64,000 bases of DNA from Methanosphaera sp. ISO3-F5 (GCF_034480035.2 NZ_CP118753.2:1459426-1523425); one strand, 5' to 3'. Positions 27,997 through 36,185 are shown, counted from the first letter of the stretch. A program made the numbers and translations. The notes: a model not told the origin generated them from the sequence alone.

Positions 27997-28389
27997 ATGG
28001 ATGGAGTAATAACCGAGTACTTAGACAATGATACACAAGCTAAATTAAAAGATGAAATAATACTGGAACTGCAATCATTACCTGAAAACACCAGGGAGGT
28101 AATAGCAAGTATTAATGTGCTTAACTTTGCACTAATCAATGCAGAAAAAATGTACAAAATACGGAAACATCAGTATGAAATAGACTTTAACAAATTAGTA
28201 CTAAGCACAGATTACACAGAACAATACAGGACAATAAAAGAAAGAGAACAACACGCCAAACTGGAACTATCAAAAAACAAACAGGAACTATACAAATTGG
28301 AATCAGTTGTGCAAGTGTACAAAGCAGAACTTGAAGGCTATTGTAATATGTTAAAGTTATTGTTGATCTACGAAGGGGAGCATGAATAG
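27997..28389 (+). CDS. Helical/coiled-coil viral protein, unknown
   Basis: A 130-residue, mostly helical protein, with Lys/Glu-rich heptad-like stretches between 60 and 115. AATGGAGGAG precedes the ATG. It overlaps the next gene by 8 bp. It stands two genes before the ERF-type recombinase, so a link to recombination is possible but unproven. Confidence 0.6.
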   Translation: MDGVITEYLDNDTQAKLKDEIILELQSLPENTREVIASINVLNFALINAEKMYKIRKHQYEIDFNKLVLSTDYTEQYRTIKEREQHAKLELSKNKQELYKLESVVQVYKAELEGYCNMLKLLLIYEGEHE

Positions 28390-28615
28390 TATGAAGTTTG
28401 ATAATTATTTGTTATATGATGTGTACCATGTCACTAAGAATTTATGTGTTATTCATGGTTATGCTGAAAAAAATGAGATAATAAAGCATGTGCTAATCAA
28501 GGGTAAAAGGGATAAGCGAGATTATACGGAGGAGAGTATAAACAAGGTGATTAATCATTTTGAAACAATACGTATGATACAACAAGTACGAAAAAATGTT
28601 TATGAGGTGAAATGA
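28382..28615 (+). CDS. Small winged-helix-like protein, unknown
   Basis: Seventy-seven residues. The pattern of a helix (KNEIIKHVLIKGKRDKRD), a second helix (TEESINKVINHFETIRM) and a short strand pair (IQQVRKNVYEV) suggests a winged helix. GGGGAG precedes the ATG; the stop overlaps the ERF gene start (ATGA). Confidence 0.5.
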   Translation: MNSMKFDNYLLYDVYHVTKNLCVIHGYAEKNEIIKHVLIKGKRDKRDYTEESINKVINHFETIRMIQQVRKNVYEVK

Positions 28616-29373
28616 TGGAAGTTGCAGAGGAAATAATAACAGAATTACAAATACAAAACAAGGAATTAAAACAGCAAATAGACACAATCAATACACAATT
28701 AGGTGAATGGGAACACAAATTCAGAACCTACACCAAAGATGAAAGTCTGTTACTATTCAAAATACAACAAGTAAAACAAGTACTGTTGGACACGGAAATA
28801 ACAAGGAGTGGATTCAACAGTTTTGGCAAATATAATTACTTTGAACTAAAAGATATTACACCCGTTATTGTACCAGCATTACTTGATAAAGGATTAGCTA
28901 GTGCTTTCTTCTGTAAGGATAATTGTATGTTCCTGCAAATCGTGGACAGTAAAACTGGTGCATGGATTCAATGGAATACTAAACTAAGAGTGATACACCG
29001 TGAGGGATTACCTAAAGGTGATATTACAGTATTAATGAAAGACGAGCAGGCGGTACAAACTTATGCTCGCCGTACTTTGTGGCTTCAAGCGTTGGATATT
29101 GTGGAACATGTGCCTGAAGATATAGAAAAACAAGGTAATACCCTGAACAAGAAGATCAACAAACAAAACAAAAACAACAGTGAAGATGTATTCATAGTAC
29201 CAGAGGACATAGACATGACAAGCAAAAGCATATTTGACACGATACAAAAAGACTTTGAAAAGAACAAAGTAGTATTCAAAAAAGAGTACATACGAAATAA
29301 ACTAGGCAGTATGAAGAAAAACAAGAAAATTGATGACAACATGTATAGTAAATGTATGAAAATAGTTGAGTAG
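28612..29373 (+). CDS. erf: ERF-superfamily single-strand annealing protein
   Basis: A 253-residue protein. After an N-terminal coiled coil (about 8-45), residues 60-165 match the ERF superfamily: NYFELKDITPVIVPALLDKGL, TGAWIQWNTKLRV and the marked VQTYARRTLWLQALDI. Such proteins anneal complementary strands in viral recombination. The C-terminal domain is basic and helical and may be a partner-binding region. ATG 28615 is an alternative start. It sits in the early operon, which has no recognisable polymerase, so replication must lean on the host. Confidence 0.85.
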   Translation: MMEVAEEIITELQIQNKELKQQIDTINTQLGEWEHKFRTYTKDESLLLFKIQQVKQVLLDTEITRSGFNSFGKYNYFELKDITPVIVPALLDKGLASAFFCKDNCMFLQIVDSKTGAWIQWNTKLRVIHREGLPKGDITVLMKDEQAVQTYARRTLWLQALDIVEHVPEDIEKQGNTLNKKINKQNKNNSEDVFIVPEDIDMTSKSIFDTIQKDFEKNKVVFKKEYIRNKLGSMKKNKKIDDNMYSKCMKIVE

Positions 29374-29374
29374 T

Positions 29375-29653
29375 ATGTTAATACAAAACATGACACGGGA
29401 AAAAACATGCAAATGGTGCGGGAGAACATTCAGAGTACCCATGACAAGAGAATATAACGCAACCAAGTACTGTTGCGTTAAATGCTCTTACTTTGCACAA
29501 CTAGAACAAAAATATGAATGGATACGAGAATACCGTAAAAAGTACGGTACACAATTCAGTATTGGTACTAGTAATTTCAAAGAAAAAAGATTCAAAGACT
29601 TTGAAAGAGAAATGAAAGCCATACGAAAAGAAATGAAACGGTTGGGATTATAA
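29375..29653 (+). CDS. Small zinc-finger protein, unknown
   Basis: About 92 residues with one treble-clef-like zinc site: CKWCGRTF...YCCVKCSYF. The rest is basic and helical (EKRFKDFEREMKAIRKEMKRL). It starts 1 bp after the ERF stop codon. The HNH-like Cys pattern lacks the catalytic His/Asn, so a nuclease role is not supported; nucleic-acid binding is likely. Confidence 0.6.
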   Translation: MLIQNMTREKTCKWCGRTFRVPMTREYNATKYCCVKCSYFAQLEQKYEWIREYRKKYGTQFSIGTSNFKEKRFKDFEREMKAIRKEMKRLGL

Positions 29654-29654
29654 T

Positions 29655-29876
29655 ATGTATAAGAAGGGTAGAGAATTACATGAAAGAAGGATAACATTCG
29701 AGGAGATATACGGAATTAAAGAAAAGGAGGGACGAGTATTCAAAGTATCATATGTTGATAGTAACCATGTACGGACAGAACGAATATTCCAGTATAAGCA
29801 CAACTTGTTAATGTTTGTGGAAAATCCTAGCTTTAAGCAGATAAAATTATATGTGGGAGATGTAGTATATGAGTAA
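29655..29876 (+). CDS. Small protein, unknown (73 aa)
   Basis: Seventy-three residues, basic, alternating strands (GRVFKVSYVDSNHVRTERIFQY) and a C-terminal strand. It follows the previous stop by 1 bp and overlaps the next gene by 8 bp. No family recognised. Confidence 0.55.
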   Translation: MYKKGRELHERRITFEEIYGIKEKEGRVFKVSYVDSNHVRTERIFQYKHNLLMFVENPSFKQIKLYVGDVVYE

Positions 29877-30075
29877 CACACACTATAACAATAGGGTATG
29901 GATGATAAGCGAACTAATAAAATTAGTCGCAGTAGAGGACATTGGAGCGATAAGTTTTGTTGCTAACCAGTTACGAAAACATTATAACACAACAGATATT
30001 GAAAAAATGAGTAAAGCAGATAATCTGATGATCTATGATTGTTATTGCAAAAAGTGTGGAGGGGATTCTTTATGA
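29869..30075 (+). CDS. Small protein with a C-terminal CxxC (68 aa)
   Basis: Sixty-eight residues, helical, ending CYCKKCGGDSL. GGGAGATG lies upstream inside the previous gene. The Cys pair may bind metal with a partner. No family recognised. Confidence 0.5.
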   Translation: MSNTHYNNRVWMISELIKLVAVEDIGAISFVANQLRKHYNTTDIEKMSKADNLMIYDCYCKKCGGDSL

Positions 30076-30305
30076 ATTTCTTACCTTATTTTTTTAAGAA
30101 GAACATAATTAATATACCAGTATTAATGAAGATTAAGGAGGACAATAATAGAGATTTATTATTATTGCATGAAGACCTTATTAAAATGGTGGGGCATGAT
30201 GTTAATGATGAAATAATAAGGGAAGTAGCAGTGAAACGATTACTTGAATGTTACAACACAAGGGAAATAGTGGATATACTCAAATTTTATCAACAGGTGA
30301 AATAA
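30072..30305 (+). CDS. Small helical protein, unknown (77 aa)
   Basis: Seventy-seven residues from ATG 30072, which overlaps the previous stop (ATGA) and has GGAGGGG upstream; the longer in-frame start lacks a ribosome site. Charged helices make up most of it (NDEIIREVAVKRLLECYN). No family recognised. Confidence 0.55.
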   Translation: MNFLPYFFKKNIINIPVLMKIKEDNNRDLLLLHEDLIKMVGHDVNDEIIREVAVKRLLECYNTREIVDILKFYQQVK

Positions 30306-30306
30306 T

Positions 30307-30459
30307 ATGGCATGCAGTAAATGTAAATCTTGTGAAAACTTAACCCACCACATCTGGAGTGCCAAGAATTATGTCATGGATGTACCTTCCTGTAGGTGGC
30401 ATGAGGACACTAGCAAAGGATGTAAACTATACAAACCAATGAAAGGTGAAAAAGTATGA
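30307..30459 (+). CDS. Cys-rich mini zinc protein (50 aa)
   Basis: Fifty residues starting MACSKCKSCENLTHH, with further Cys in PSCRWHE and KGCKLYK. The pattern C-x2-C-x2-C plus later Cys/His residues suggests a small zinc or Fe-S site. It follows the previous stop by 1 bp and overlaps the next gene by 4 bp. Confidence 0.6.
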   Translation: MACSKCKSCENLTHHIWSAKNYVMDVPSCRWHEDTSKGCKLYKPMKGEKV

Positions 30460-30620
30460 AACCTGATAGCAGAGTGGACCAGTACATATTTTATATAACA
30501 ATGGGATTGGTAGCACTATTCATAGTAATACTATTATTATTAGTTGCAGGATTCTTATTCAATATATTAGCACTAATCAGCATGCAGAACATAGGAGGAA
30601 TAATATGCTTATACCAATAA
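30456..30620 (+). CDS. Membrane microprotein (54 aa)
   Basis: Fifty-four residues with a hydrophobic helix of about 30 residues (YITMGLVALFIVILLLLVAG). It overlaps its predecessor by 4 bp (ATGA) and the next gene by 16 bp. GGTGAAAAA lies upstream. Function unknown. Confidence 0.55.
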   Translation: MKPDSRVDQYIFYITMGLVALFIVILLLLVAGFLFNILALISMQNIGGIICLYQ

Positions 30621-30946
30621 TTGATGACAACATGGAACATATAGGCAATGTGGAATTTGTGGATAATCTCACAATTCCACATGTACCTGAATATGTGAAC
30701 ATGAACTGCCGTATAGGAATAACAAAACTGGATCACCAGTATGGCAAACATGAGGGGGAGTATGTCATAATGTATTATGACAAAAAATATCCTCGTGCAA
30801 GCTATGCTGAGATACTGAAAACAAAAAAAGAAGCCTATCGTGAGTGTTGGATTAGAGGCAAACTAGACCTCGCTTCAGAATTAGGATTAAACTTTATTGA
30901 GGGAGATGTAGAAGTAATAGAAACGATGGAGGACAACAACGAATGA
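30605..30946 (+). CDS. Early protein of unknown function (113 aa)
   Basis: A 113-residue protein with an N-terminal beta-rich half (LIPIIDDNMEHIGNVEFVDN) and a helical C-terminus. The AGGAGG that drives it lies inside the previous gene. Its stop overlaps the next start (ATGA). No family recognised. Confidence 0.6.
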   Translation: MLIPIIDDNMEHIGNVEFVDNLTIPHVPEYVNMNCRIGITKLDHQYGKHEGEYVIMYYDKKYPRASYAEILKTKKEAYRECWIRGKLDLASELGLNFIEGDVEVIETMEDNNE

Positions 30947-31041
30947 TAGAAGCAGCACTAACAGACGCAGCAATATACTCGTTCGTATTTACGGTAGGAG
31001 TATTTACGGTGGGATTTATAATTTGTAGTTGGAAAACATAG
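30943..31041 (+). CDS. Membrane microprotein (32 aa)
   Basis: Thirty-two residues, MIEAALTDAAIYSFVFTVGV then FTVGFIICSWKT, essentially one transmembrane helix with a basic end. The 4-bp ATGA overlap with the preceding gene supports translation, with GGAGG 12-15 nt upstream. Confidence 0.5.
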   Translation: MIEAALTDAAIYSFVFTVGVFTVGFIICSWKT

Positions 31042-31050
31042 TATTAAGAG

Positions 31051-31078
31051 GTACCTAGAAGAAACAGAAAAAAAGGAG
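31051..31078. repeat. 28-bp exact copy of the 3' end of the gene at 35259
   Basis: The 28 bases here, between two genes, are identical to 35456-35483, which encode the last residues (YLEETEKKE) and trailing AAAGGAG of the gene at 35259-35486. It looks like the remnant tail of a deleted paralogue, reused as the ribosome binding leader of the gene at 31090. Confidence 0.75.
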
Positions 31079-31089
31079 GATAAACCAGA

Positions 31090-31302
31090 ATGACAGAAAA
31101 GAACATGCTAGGAATTCCCCTAAGAGAATCATGCGTAACCTGCATTCACTCATACTCTCTATATGAATATGATAATGGATATTTAATACCAGAGAGCAGG
31201 CACTATATCTGCAAAATCACAGATAAAGAATACTACGAACCCGACACACCCACTGATTGTCGATGGTACCACGAAACAGAATATTACAAATGGAAAAAAT
31301 AA
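31090..31302 (+). CDS. Small Cys-containing protein (70 aa)
   Basis: Seventy residues with CVTCIHS, HYICKI and TDCRWYHE, a C-x2-C...C...C pattern that recalls the protein at 30307 and suggests a small metal site. AAGGAGG lies 9-10 nt upstream. Confidence 0.6.
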   Translation: MTEKNMLGIPLRESCVTCIHSYSLYEYDNGYLIPESRHYICKITDKEYYEPDTPTDCRWYHETEYYKWKK

Positions 31303-31323
31303 TAAAAGATTAAAGGAGATGAT

Positions 31324-31485
31324 ATGATGCTATGGAAAGTCGAGGATACTTCAGTATTCTGTCCTAATTGCCACATAAGAATGATTGAACTTCATAGAAC
31401 AGTATTTCAATGTTATAAATGTGGTGTTAAAATAATGAAAAACGAAGCTGTAGCCGATTATGAACTTGAAAGAGAGGAGGAATGA
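31324..31485 (+). CDS. Zinc-ribbon microprotein (53 aa)
   Basis: Fifty-three residues with a clean zinc ribbon, CPNC and CYKCG, about 20 residues apart. AAGGAGATGAT precedes the start; ATG 31327 is an alternative. It may bind nucleic acid. Confidence 0.65.
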   Translation: MMLWKVEDTSVFCPNCHIRMIELHRTVFQCYKCGVKIMKNEAVADYELEREEE

Positions 31486-31491
31486 TAAACA

Positions 31492-32061
31492 ATGCCTAAC
31501 TATGTACATAATATATTAAAAATCAGATCAAAGAAAGACGATGTAGAAGAAATAATACAATTCATACAAAAACACTTTAACAAGGAAGGATTTTTCGATT
31601 TTAACACCATTATACCAGAACCAGCCACAGAGGAGGAATGTCCTGACAGGTATAACTTCAATACAGAAGAGGGTTCCGCACATTATAGGAGTCTTGAAAT
31701 TGAGGAGGGCACAGAATGGTTTAATTGGTATGACTGGCGAATTGAGTACTGGGATACAAAATGGAATGCTGGAGCAGAGAGCATGTGCTATTATGACTTT
31801 GATAAAATCAGGAAAAATTATTCATTCGAGTCTCCAGTTCAAGTCATGTTTGAAACTGCATGGTCTGCTCCTATTCCTATATTTAAGAAGTTGATTTCTA
31901 TGCACCCTGAGTTGGATATTGATGTCTTGTATTATTCTACAGAGAATTGTGAGTTTGGACACATATTTGTTGTATGGGACGATGAGATTACTCATGTACA
32001 TAGTGATTTTACTAATTTAACAGAAAAAAAATTCACTATAAAAGAGAAAAAGAGGAAATAA
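31492..32061 (+). CDS. YubB/Api92-like ferredoxin-fold protein
   Basis: A 189-residue protein starting MPNYVHNILKIRSKKDD, with the region WRIEYWDTKWNAGAES and later ETAWSAPIPIFKKLISMHP. This matches the YubB ferredoxin-like domain (DUF1281/Api92) found in many mobile elements; its job is unknown. GGAGGAA lies 8 nt upstream. Confidence 0.8.
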   Translation: MPNYVHNILKIRSKKDDVEEIIQFIQKHFNKEGFFDFNTIIPEPATEEECPDRYNFNTEEGSAHYRSLEIEEGTEWFNWYDWRIEYWDTKWNAGAESMCYYDFDKIRKNYSFESPVQVMFETAWSAPIPIFKKLISMHPELDIDVLYYSTENCEFGHIFVVWDDEITHVHSDFTNLTEKKFTIKEKKRK

Positions 32062-32077
32062 GAGGAGATGGCAAGGG

Positions 32078-32389
32078 ATGAATGTATTTCAAACAAATTG
32101 TGTAGATGCTCTAGAATATCTCAGAGAAGGTGATACCTTTGGAGAATGGAAGCACAGAGTAACAAATATGACTGATATGACCTATGAAAAACAATTCAAT
32201 GAAATGGTAATATATCTCCTCACTAGGAGTGTAATTGATTGTGTAAATGGTAAATTCCGTTGGAACCATGAATATGTCTTATCTTACCTCGGTCGTTATA
32301 ATAGAAGTCCGAACTTTTGCATTGAACACATAAAATTCTTTGACGAATGGGTGAATCCAAGAACCATGGATGAAACAAGCAATGACTAA
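32078..32389 (+). CDS. Hypothetical protein (103 aa)
   Basis: A 103-residue helical protein with several aromatic residues and no recognisable motif. AGGAGATGG is upstream. It is followed by the methylase-like gene with a 32-bp spacer. Confidence 0.6.
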   Translation: MNVFQTNCVDALEYLREGDTFGEWKHRVTNMTDMTYEKQFNEMVIYLLTRSVIDCVNGKFRWNHEYVLSYLGRYNRSPNFCIEHIKFFDEWVNPRTMDETSND

Positions 32390-32421
32390 AGAAGAAAAGA
32401 AATGAAGGAGGTTAAACGGGG

Positions 32422-33234
32422 ATGGAGAAAGAATTTAAAAAACATATGGAAGAAATAGCACGGAAACATGAAAGGAGTAAGGTCTATGTAGATTTCATGG
32501 ACTATTATATCTATCAGAATAGTGAGAGTAAGGAACGAATGTTACCTACTGAGTATACTTCTTCTGAGATGGAATTGTTCCATAATGCTTACACTTGTTT
32601 TGTTGAACTGATGACTGCACTCAAGGGTGAGTATGGGTGGTATGATTATATTGGTGAGTACTATGAGGAGTATGTCCTGGCGGGGCATAAGGCTAGTAGT
32701 AAGGGGCAGTTTTATACTCCTCGTGGTATCAGTGACCTGCTATCACAAATGGTAGGCACACCAGTAACACTAGCAGAAGCATACGACCCTGCTTGTGGAA
32801 GTGCCAGGAACTTACTAGACTACCATAGCAAACACCCAGAGGTAAGATGCACTGGTGAAGACTTGGACGAGAGTGCTTGTAAAATGGCAGTGATCAACTT
32901 CCACATACATGGAGTTGATGGTATTGTGAACTGGATTGATGCTCTCACCAGGGAATACATGGGTACTTCCTGGAGGGTAATTGGTGACCGTATTATTATT
33001 ACGGATATGGATTGGATACGTGCTGTCGATGATGTGATGAATGGTTTAACAGTGTTGTCTTTGTCTGATGATACTCTATGTGAATTGTTGAAGTTGGGTG
33101 GTAGTGTCTATAATGGACAAGACAACACAGAGGGCTGTGATAAAACAGACAGTAACATATCATCTGCCAAAAGTGTACCCATAGATGATGCAAAACACAA
33201 TCAAAGTAATGTATTGGATGATTGGTTGAAATGA
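32422..33234 (+). CDS. N6-adenine methylase-like protein lacking the NPPY/F motif
   Basis: A 270-residue protein related to type I restriction M subunits. GKASS-like GQFYTPRGISDLLSQM and the SAM-binding motif DPACGSARNLLD are clear, followed by the acidic GEDLDESACKMA. The catalytic (N/D)PP(Y/F) motif expected after the next strand is absent; the sequence there reads IIITDMDWIRAVDD. It may have a different catalytic motif, be inactive, or be a target-protecting decoy. The C-terminal 50 residues are polar and low in complexity. No restriction or specificity subunit is nearby. Confidence 0.7.
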   Translation: MEKEFKKHMEEIARKHERSKVYVDFMDYYIYQNSESKERMLPTEYTSSEMELFHNAYTCFVELMTALKGEYGWYDYIGEYYEEYVLAGHKASSKGQFYTPRGISDLLSQMVGTPVTLAEAYDPACGSARNLLDYHSKHPEVRCTGEDLDESACKMAVINFHIHGVDGIVNWIDALTREYMGTSWRVIGDRIIITDMDWIRAVDDVMNGLTVLSLSDDTLCELLKLGGSVYNGQDNTEGCDKTDSNISSAKSVPIDDAKHNQSNVLDDWLK

Positions 33235-33752
33235 ACACAACATTACCCAAAGGTATGGTATATGACAAGAGTAACCAGAGATATAACATTTATCGAATGG
33301 AACATGGGAAAAGAAAATATTATGGCAGTCACAAATCCTATCACGAAGCCATGAGTATGTATAACAAATTAGAAGCGAATGGTTGGAAAAAACCGATACT
33401 TGTCAAACCTAGACATACTGGTAAATGGAAATACATTACCAAAACTAAGGGTGCTTACAGAATACAAAAAGATAGGTTTAATTATGGTACCTTCGCTACA
33501 TTTGAAGAAGCATACAAGTATAAACAGTACTTGGAAGATCATGATTGGGATAAAAAGTTAGCATACCGTAAAAGAGGCAAATGCAATCCTCACCGTTATA
33601 TTGTAAAAAATAATGGTTCGTATTCTATTCATAAATCTGTGGATGGTAAGATTGTTGTTTTTGCTACATGCAAGAAATTGGAGGATGCTATTGCTGAGCG
33701 TGATTTCTTGGAGAGTATTAATTGGGACTGGAACCTCATAGACCTATACTAG
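33231..33752 (+). CDS. Protein of three AP2/Arm-like repeats
   Basis: A 173-residue protein built from three repeats of about 50 residues: YNIYR...YYGSHKSYHEAM, YRIQKDRFNYGTFATFEEAY and YSIHKSV...VFATCKKLEDAI, each ending with a helix and a GW/DW residue pair. The pattern (three strands plus a helix) is that of AP2-like DNA-binding units found next to integrases and homing nucleases. It overlaps the methylase-like gene by 4 bp and precedes the recombinase-like gene. Confidence 0.65.
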   Translation: MNTTLPKGMVYDKSNQRYNIYRMEHGKRKYYGSHKSYHEAMSMYNKLEANGWKKPILVKPRHTGKWKYITKTKGAYRIQKDRFNYGTFATFEEAYKYKQYLEDHDWDKKLAYRKRGKCNPHRYIVKNNGSYSIHKSVDGKIVVFATCKKLEDAIAERDFLESINWDWNLIDLY

Positions 33753-33775
33753 AACAAGAAGGGAGGTGAACACAT

Positions 33776-35254
33776 TTGACAATGGAAGACACAATCACGG
33801 ACTACAAAGCATACCTAGAAGGCCTCGAATTAAAAAAGCAAACCAAATGGACATATGCAATCAACCTCAGAAAATACATGAAAAAACACAACCTACAAAA
33901 CAAAGAACAACTACAAACACAACTCACAAAAGAAACACGAACACCACGAGGATTAACACAAGTATACAAATACACAGGAATCAAACGACCATACAGTAAA
34001 AATTTAAATAAAACCAAACCATCCACGAAAAAACCAAAACAGGGATACGACCCATACAAGGACACACTAATACAACAATACCAAAAAGAACGCAACATCA
34101 AAGACTCCACAATGAACGCATACTACAGTAGCCTAGCAATGTACATACCACTGTGTGGATTCAAAGACTGCAAGGAAATGATAACAGAAGCACTAGACGA
34201 CGAGAAAAACAGAGTACCAATCAAAGAAGCACGCATCACGGAACACCTAAGACAGTACAAACAATACCTCCACGATGCACCCAACGTAAAATCTAGTCAC
34301 ACACTACACACATACTTCACAAAGATAGAAACATTCTACCGACACTTCCAAGTAACAGTACCCGAACGTCCACCAATGCAAATCAAAAAAGAATACCACC
34401 TCAACTACTATGACCTACCCGACAAACAGATGATAGAAGAAGCAATAGAGCAAAGCAACATACAACTTGGAGCAGTCATATACTTCATGACCAGTAGTGG
34501 AACTGCGAAAGCAGAAACACTAGGACTCACCATAGGCAAGTTCCTAGAAGGACTAAGAGAATACACCAACAAAACACATCCACGGGATATCATACAGGAA
34601 CTGAAAGGTCGGAAAGACCTAGTGCCACTCATTGGAATGACACGACAAAAAACCAATGTACCTTATTATACTTGTTGCAGTCCCGAGGCAACATACTATA
34701 TTCTCAAATACCTTGACCTACAAGAAAGATACAATCCAGATGAACAGTTGTTCGATATGAAGGGCAGTTACTTGATGAAGCAATTTCAGAAACTCAATGA
34801 CGAGAACAATTGGGGTTTTGTAGGACCATACCGTAGGTTCCGTTCTCATATGCTCAGAAAATACCATGCGAGCAATATTGGATGCAGCTTCGAAGCCATT
34901 AACACACTAGAAGGCAGGACTAATGGTGTAATACATGAAACGTATGTGAAGCAAAAACCTGATGAACTGAAAAAGGTGTACATGGAGCATATGCATAATG
35001 TGATGATCCACCCAGAACGTTTTGAAGGTCCACATTGTGGTGGTGAGGATATTAAGAGTATAGTAAAGGATGAGATACAACAAGTTACTAATGGTGGTGT
35101 GGTTGAAGATACGACCATGACTACAGGGTACACGCCACAAGGTGGTACTGGTATGGGTGGTGGTATGATAGGATTCGAAGTCATCAAAAGCATCGGACGA
35201 TTAGAACAAAGAATAACAGAACTAGAAAACCGGATAACCAAACTAGGAGGATAA
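33776..35254 (+). CDS. Tyrosine-recombinase-like protein with lost catalytic residues
   Basis: A 492-residue paralogue of the integrase at 23723. The extended N-terminus carries an extra SAM-like region. In the catalytic domain the first Arg box is SSGTAKAE (240-247) where the integrase has STGLRRSD; H358 and R361 (SHMLRK) and Tyr390 (HETYVK) remain, but GH is GR (380-381). Strand exchange is therefore doubtful. A Gly-rich linker and coiled coil (LEQRITELENRITKL) end the protein. GGAGGTGA lies 6 nt before TTG 33776, which is preferred over ATG 33782. Confidence 0.75.
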   Translation: MTMEDTITDYKAYLEGLELKKQTKWTYAINLRKYMKKHNLQNKEQLQTQLTKETRTPRGLTQVYKYTGIKRPYSKNLNKTKPSTKKPKQGYDPYKDTLIQQYQKERNIKDSTMNAYYSSLAMYIPLCGFKDCKEMITEALDDEKNRVPIKEARITEHLRQYKQYLHDAPNVKSSHTLHTYFTKIETFYRHFQVTVPERPPMQIKKEYHLNYYDLPDKQMIEEAIEQSNIQLGAVIYFMTSSGTAKAETLGLTIGKFLEGLREYTNKTHPRDIIQELKGRKDLVPLIGMTRQKTNVPYYTCCSPEATYYILKYLDLQERYNPDEQLFDMKGSYLMKQFQKLNDENNWGFVGPYRRFRSHMLRKYHASNIGCSFEAINTLEGRTNGVIHETYVKQKPDELKKVYMEHMHNVMIHPERFEGPHCGGEDIKSIVKDEIQQVTNGGVVEDTTMTTGYTPQGGTGMGGGMIGFEVIKSIGRLEQRITELENRITKLGG

Positions 35255-35258
35255 AAGA

Positions 35259-35486
35259 ATGGTAAACTTATCCAAGCTAAGAAAAGAATTACATGACAAA
35301 GTAAACCACACCACTGCATTAGACAGGCACGTATTCACATATTCAGAGGTAGGCAGTGGGTATTATGGTCTGGAATGGAGGTATGGAAAACATGGAGTAT
35401 ATGCAAGAAGCCAAGATGATACCCTTATACATCTCTTGAAGGACTGTATCGAAATGTACCTAGAAGAAACAGAAAAAAAGGAGTGA
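35259..35486 (+). CDS. Small protein, unknown (75 aa)
   Basis: Seventy-five residues: a basic helix, a beta stretch with aromatic residues (SGYYGLEWRYGKHGVYA) and a C-terminal helix. AGGAGG precedes it in the end of the recombinase-like gene. Its last 28 coding bases are duplicated at 31051. Confidence 0.55.
   Translation: MVNLSKLRKELHDKVNHTTALDRHVFTYSEVGSGYYGLEWRYGKHGVYARSQDDTLIHLLKDCIEMYLEETEKKE
35456..35483. repeat. Source copy of the 28-bp repeat
   Basis: Identical to 31051-31078. Here it is the in-frame 3' end of a gene plus the ribosome binding site for the gene at 35494, so this copy is probably the parent. Confidence 0.75.
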
Positions 35487-35493
35487 AACAAGA

Positions 35494-35709
35494 ATGAATG
35501 ATAACAACACCACAATAAAAGAACTAACTCACACCATACAAGAATTCTACACAGAACAAATAAACGAACACAAGACAATCATAAAACCAATACAAATAGA
35601 CAAAGACACACTAAGCACACTAATATACCTACTACACCAAGCAGACAAACAAGGAGACATCACAGAACAAATAACCACATTCATACAAGAATATGAAGAC
35701 GAGGAATGA
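35494..35709 (+). CDS. Small acidic helical protein (71 aa)
   Basis: Seventy-one residues, helical and acidic, ending EYEDEE. AAGGAG lies about 9 nt upstream. No family recognised. Confidence 0.55.
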   Translation: MNDNNTTIKELTHTIQEFYTEQINEHKTIIKPIQIDKDTLSTLIYLLHQADKQGDITEQITTFIQEYEDEE

Positions 35710-35715
35710 TAACAT

Positions 35716-35991
35716 ATGACTAAGACACTACTGGACTCACCATTCCACCAACAAACAATACCATTACTCATAAACTTCCTCCAAGACAAGGGAGCAACAT
35801 ACGAAGTAATAGTAGACATACTCACAAATGAAACACCAGCATACCCTGTTGATGTGCAACTATTACTAGCAGGATTAGTAAGGGATGGAATCCTCAATGT
35901 TGACAGGGGAGTGTACCGTTTGAATCACAAGGAAGAAAACGAACCATTATTTGAAGAAGCAATACAATACTACAAGGAGGAGGGAACATAA
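35716..35991 (+). CDS. Winged-helix-like protein (91 aa)
   Basis: Ninety-one residues. Helix TIPLLINFLQDKGATYEVIVDIL, helix VQLLLAGLVRDGIL and the strand pair NVDRGVYRLN look like a winged helix-turn-helix. It overlaps the next gene by 1 bp (TAATG). A regulator or partner of replication proteins is possible. Confidence 0.55.
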   Translation: MTKTLLDSPFHQQTIPLLINFLQDKGATYEVIVDILTNETPAYPVDVQLLLAGLVRDGILNVDRGVYRLNHKEENEPLFEEAIQYYKEEGT

Positions 35992-36185
35992 TGATTGAAG
36001 AAAAAGAAATACCCCCAGAGATTATGAAACGTAAATGCGATATTGAAATACTCAAAACCATTCAAGCACTACTCATAGACAGAGGCTACATGGATACTGC
36101 GAAGAAGTTAGGGGGAGTAATTATGTCTTACAATCGTTTGATAGGGAAATATTACCATTTGAAATATGAAGAGGGAAAACAATGA
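35991..36185 (+). CDS. Small helical protein (64 aa)
   Basis: Sixty-four residues, basic and helical; GGAGGGA lies 6-8 nt upstream. It overlaps both neighbours by 1-4 bp. No family recognised. Confidence 0.5.
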   Translation: MIEEKEIPPEIMKRKCDIEILKTIQALLIDRGYMDTAKKLGGVIMSYNRLIGKYYHLKYEEGKQ

